Assembly (NCBI GenBank): GCA_037074765.1
Contig: JBAMDO010000562.1
Coordinates: 1 to 64,000, forward strand
Length of the DNA: 64,000 bases
Direction of reading: 5' to 3'
From: Mansonella perstans
Lineage: Eukaryota; Nematoda; Chromadorea; Rhabditida; Onchocercidae
Positions 63,212-64,000 of the stretch are shown here, in pieces (the first letter of the stretch is position 1; every line of letters begins with the position of its first letter). The position numbers were made by a program, and so were the translations under genes. The notes under the pieces are model-generated. The model saw only the letters and a list, made by a program, of their open reading frames with translations, was not told the DNA's origin and made no database searches.

Positions 63212-63790
63212 GAATTTATTTTAAAGTTCTCTGAATACATAAATAAGGGATAAGAAAATCATCAAAGAAATATATTCATGTTACTAATTCTATGTTTTTG
63301 GTGAGATATTCACACCCATTGCTCCAATTTTCGACATTTATAGTTAAAATGCTGTGACATTATTACAAACGGCTTTTCCGTTTGTTTCTTTTTTAAAAGT
63401 ATGGTTTCCAATCTTCTCTGTGTTTATGAAGTTATTTTCTGGAAAGTATGTTCAAAGTTTATCTGATCATATCTTCCCGGGATTCTGAAGATATAACAAA
63501 CAAGCATTATGATGTCTCACGATTGTATTTATAGTGAGAACAAGAGAAAGCACGTAGAGTAAAACTGCAACTGAATCAATTGTACAATATTTGGAAACCT
63601 GCAAATTGCTAACGACATCTAAAATTTGGTTATTATCAGATATATCAACTATCTGTGTTACTTTTTCTGTTATTCCTATTGCAATCTAAGAGATTCTAAA
63701 GATTTAAGTAATATTAAAAATGATAAAATCTATAGGATACTGAAAAAGCATTTATTGATTGACTGGAAGTGAATAAACAGAAGAAAAAAT

Positions 63791-64000
63791 GGATTCAGGT
63801 GATGATTCGTCACAAGATAGCGATTTCCGCTCTGATGTATTAACGGTAAGCTTATGCAATGTTTTTTTTCATGTAAGTCATCTGCAACAGATCATTTATT
63901 GATTTATTGAAATAAAAAACTGGCAATTTCTAAGTGTTAGTATAAAAATCATTGAAATAAAAATAATTTTTATAGGCCATTGGGATGACACCTGGTGGTA
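63791..64000 (+). CDS. First exons of an unrecognised gene, cut by the window end
   Basis: An ATG at 63791 starts MDSGDDSSQDSDFRSDVLT and meets a good donor (ACG|GTAAGC, about 63847). An acceptor (TTTTTATAG) at about 63976 continues in frame as AIGMTPGG to the edge. The acidic Ser/Asp-rich start is not enough to name a family. Judged as a gene start by the splice sites and composition only. Confidence 0.45.

Overview
The window looks like nuclear DNA of a parasitic nematode, most likely a filarial worm (Onchocercidae, Brugia/Wuchereria-like). The evidence is the strongly AT-rich sequence, many-exon genes with short introns ending in TTTCAG, and clear orthologues of nematode genes (TAT-5, APH-1, LRK-1). 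The species is an inference. No prokaryotic or viral genes were seen.

The left part (about 1-24,600) is a repeat-rich accessory region without housekeeping genes. It is built from direct and inverted copies of a 1.5-2 kb cassette. Each cassette has a TATA-box promoter, a 5' leader and a very small gene for a secreted peptide: a conserved signal sequence beginning MSKSLLVQ and ending in Cys, then a short tail rich in Pro, Gly, Gln or Met that differs between copies in length and composition. Readable or near-readable copies lie at 2910-3104, 4517-4666, 6704-6865, 13685-13912 and 15306-15557 (minus) and at 22496-22684 (plus). Decayed copies are at 7582-7707 and 16277-16336, and promoter-only fragments at 160-380, 5283-5560 and 10850-11070. 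Four LTRs of one retrotransposon family interrupt the array: two solo LTRs with 5-bp target duplications (9641-10267 and 13089-13721) and two LTR+gag fragments whose gag ends are folded back on themselves (381-1223 and 11071-12074). Between the array and the gene-dense part sits a serpin gene (17861-19707, minus) with one frameshift and an unusual hinge, plus a decayed serpin last exon (about 21664-21790).

The right part (24,675-64,000) is ordinary, gene-dense and entirely on the plus strand. It holds a P4-ATPase flippase of the TAT-5/ATP9 class (22 exons, 1058 aa), the gamma-secretase subunit APH-1 (5 exons, 303 aa), the 60S export adaptor NMD3 (9 exons, 501 aa), a full-length LRRK-family kinase LRK-1 (44 exons, about 2507 aa: ankyrin, LRR, Roc, COR, kinase, WD40), a small Sm-fold protein resembling U7-specific LSM10 (2 exons, 116 aa), a Bax inhibitor-1/TMBIM6 protein (5 exons, 245 aa) and the first exon(s) of a further gene cut by the window end. 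I built the exon chains by hand from GT/AG sites. Junction phases agree throughout, apart from one ambiguous donor in LRK-1 and the serpin frameshift.

The most novel item is the tandem family of short secreted peptides with a conserved promoter and signal peptide but a fast-changing tail. The LSM10-like gene and the serpin with a non-canonical hinge are the next most interesting.
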